Made by a program: the position numbers and the translations under genes. This document shows, one piece after another, positions 5,860 to 7,200 of a DNA stretch of 7,200 nucleotides. The notes under the pieces are model-generated. The model saw only the letters and a program-made list of their open reading frames with translations, was not told where the DNA came from and did no database searches. The stretch comes from an uncultured Granulicatella sp. GTDB lineage: Bacteria; Bacillota; Bacilli; Lactobacillales; Aerococcaceae. Positions within the stretch are counted from its first letter, which is position 1. Each line of letters opens with the position of its first letter. The stretch covers positions 1 to 7,200 of the forward strand of contig CALATC010000141.1 of NCBI GenBank assembly GCA_937891475.1, in the 5' to 3' direction.

Positions 5860-7200
5860 TTAAATATCTAAATCATTCACATCAATAAATTTCGCATTTG
5901 CTTCAATAAATTCACGACGTGGTTCTACTTTATCGCCCATTAACATATCTAACACTTGATCAGCTTCAGCAGCATCTTCAACTGTTACTTGTAACATTGA
6001 ACGATTTTGAGGATTCATTGTTGTTTCCCATAATTGTTCCGCATCCATTTCTCCTAAACCTTTGTATCGAGAAATTTGTGGTTTTGGACTAGCAGGAAGT
6101 TCTTTTAATTTTGCTTCTAATTCCTCATCATTTTGAATATAAAACTCTTGTTTTCCTTGTTTTAATTTATAAAGAGGTGGTTGCGCAATATAAACATATC
6201 CTGCTTCCACTACTGGACGCATATAGCGATAGAATAATGTAATTAATAATGTTCGAATATGTGCTCCATCGACATCGGCATCGGTCATAATGACTAATTT
6301 ATGATAACGAGCTTTTGATAAATCAAAATCTCCACCAAATCCTGTTCCCATTGCTGTAAATAGAGAACGGATTTCATCATTGGCTAAAATTTTATCTAAT
6401 GATGCTTTTTCAACGTTTAAGATTTTCCCTCGAATTGGTAAAATTGCTTGGAAGTGACGAGAACGTCCTTGTTTTGCAGAGCCTCCCGCAGAATCTCCTT
6501 CGACGATGAAGATTTCTGAAACACTTGGATCATTACTTGAACAGTCCGCTAATTTCCCTGGTAAATTAGAAATTTCTAACCCAGATTTTTTACGAGTTAC
6601 TTCACGTGCACGTTTTGCCGCTAATCGAGCTTTAGAAGCTAAAATCCCTTTTTCAATAATTTTACGAGCAACTTGTGGATTTTCCATTAAAAATTTATCA
6701 AAATGAGTCGCAAATAATCGATCGGTAATCGTTCTTGCTTCAGAATTTCCTAATTTTGTTTTCGTTTGTCCTTCAAATTGTGGATCAGGATGTTTAATCG
6801 ATACAACTGCTGTTAATCCTTCACGTACATCTTCCCCACTTAATTTTTCTTCGTTCTCTTTCATTAATTTTTGACGACGAGCATAATCATTAATGACACG
6901 AGTAAGGGCAGTTTTCATTCCAGATTCGTGTGTTCCACCTTCATAAGTGTGAATATTGTTTGTAAAACTTAATAAATTCGTATGGTATCCTGAAGTATAC
7001 TGCATAGCTACTTCGACTTGAATGCCATCTTGTTCTCCTTCAACATAAATCGGTTCATCAAATAATACTTGCTTAGATTTATTTAAATGTTCAACATAAC
7101 TTTTAATTCCGCCTTCATAATAAAAAGTTTTTACAACAGGCTCTTCTACTCGCAAATCAGTAATCGTTAGTTTTAATCCTTTATTTAAAAAAGCTAGTTC
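5860..7200 (-). CDS. gyrB: DNA gyrase subunit B, C-terminal 446 residues (5' end outside window)
   Basis: GyrB is the ATPase and TOPRIM subunit of gyrase. The frame is open from the right edge to TAA at 5862-5860. The 446 residues seen, out of about 640-650 usual, lack the N-terminal GHKL ATP-binding domain. The visible part begins [15 protein letters not shown], in the transducer domain. Then come GGTHESG, the [12 protein letters not shown] segment, and the TOPRIM domain. TOPRIM carries [13 protein letters not shown] (catalytic Glu at codon 6501-6499) and [11 protein letters not shown] (metal-binding Asp residues from 6282 down). [12 protein letters not shown] is the quinolone-region segment, and [20 protein letters not shown] plus [13 protein letters not shown] form the C-terminal dimer part. 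The ending and the adjacent gyrA favour GyrB over ParE. A TTG at 7155 is internal, not a start, because the frame continues with conserved GyrB sequence upstream. Confidence 0.98.
   Translation of the reverse strand, partial: ELAFLNKGLKLTITDLRVEEPVVKTFYYEGGIKSYVEHLNKSKQVLFDEPIYVEGEQDGIQVEVAMQYTSGYHTNLLSFTNNIHTYEGGTHESGMKTALTRVINDYARRQKLMKENEEKLSGEDVREGLTAVVSIKHPDPQFEGQTKTKLGNSEARTITDRLFATHFDKFLMENPQVARKIIEKGILASKARLAAKRAREVTRKKSGLEISNLPGKLADCSSNDPSVSEIFIVEGDSAGGSAKQGRSRHFQAILPIRGKILNVEKASLDKILANDEIRSLFTAMGTGFGGDFDLSKARYHKLVIMTDADVDGAHIRTLLITLFYRYMRPVVEAGYVYIAQPPLYKLKQGKQEFYIQNDEELEAKLKELPASPKPQISRYKGLGEMDAEQLWETTMNPQNRSMLQVTVEDAAEADQVLDMLMGDKVEPRREFIEANAKFIDVNDLDI

Noticed and set aside
5860..7155. 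A separate 431-residue gene starting at TTG 7155
   Set aside because: The same frame stays open to the right edge and encodes conserved GyrB sequence there, so this is an internal codon of gyrB.
1..7200. CRISPR array, insertion sequence, tRNA or prophage signals
   Set aside because: No spaced repeats, transposase-like frames, terminal inverted repeats or tRNA cloverleaf motifs were seen on either strand.

Overview
The window is AT-rich and every supported gene lies on the minus strand. It suggests a low-GC Gram-positive bacterium (Firmicutes) of the Lactobacillales type. The reasons are strong AGGAGG-type ribosome binding sites, sigma-A style promoters, a T-box riboswitch, and a gyrB-gyrA pair whose proteins look Firmicute-like. 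A Carnobacteriaceae- or Aerococcaceae-like genus is possible, but I cannot fix the genus from the sequence.

Layout in transcription order (high to low coordinates). (1) The 3' two thirds of gyrB run in from the right edge. After 24 nt comes a complete gyrA, and a long-looped Rho-independent terminator follows it. The gyrB-gyrA pair normally sits beside oriC, so this is probably an origin-proximal region. (2) After a spacer of about 195 nt with a candidate promoter and inverted repeat comes a compact ABC-exporter operon. It encodes an EcsA/CcmA-type ATPase, an overlapping 539-residue membrane protein with about 12 membrane segments, and a 61-residue acidic protein of unknown function. A perfect 10-bp stem terminator closes the operon. 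(3) A separate unit begins with a good promoter. It is followed by a well-formed methionine-type T-box leader (specifier ATG, TGGT acceptor-binding bulge, competing antiterminator and terminator). This leader controls a gene whose first 25 codons identify a cobalamin-independent methionine synthase-like protein (YxjG/YxjH type). The gene is cut by the left edge.

How the genes work: GyrB and GyrA form the A2B2 DNA gyrase. The ABC pair should form an export or membrane-remodelling complex of unknown substrate, with the small protein as a possible accessory. The T-box unit adjusts methionine synthesis to the charging state of tRNA-Met. Nothing here is clearly a new system. The least explained items are the small acidic protein in the ABC operon, the substrate of the two-repeat permease, the candidate operators, and an extra GNRA-capped hairpin in the T-box leader.
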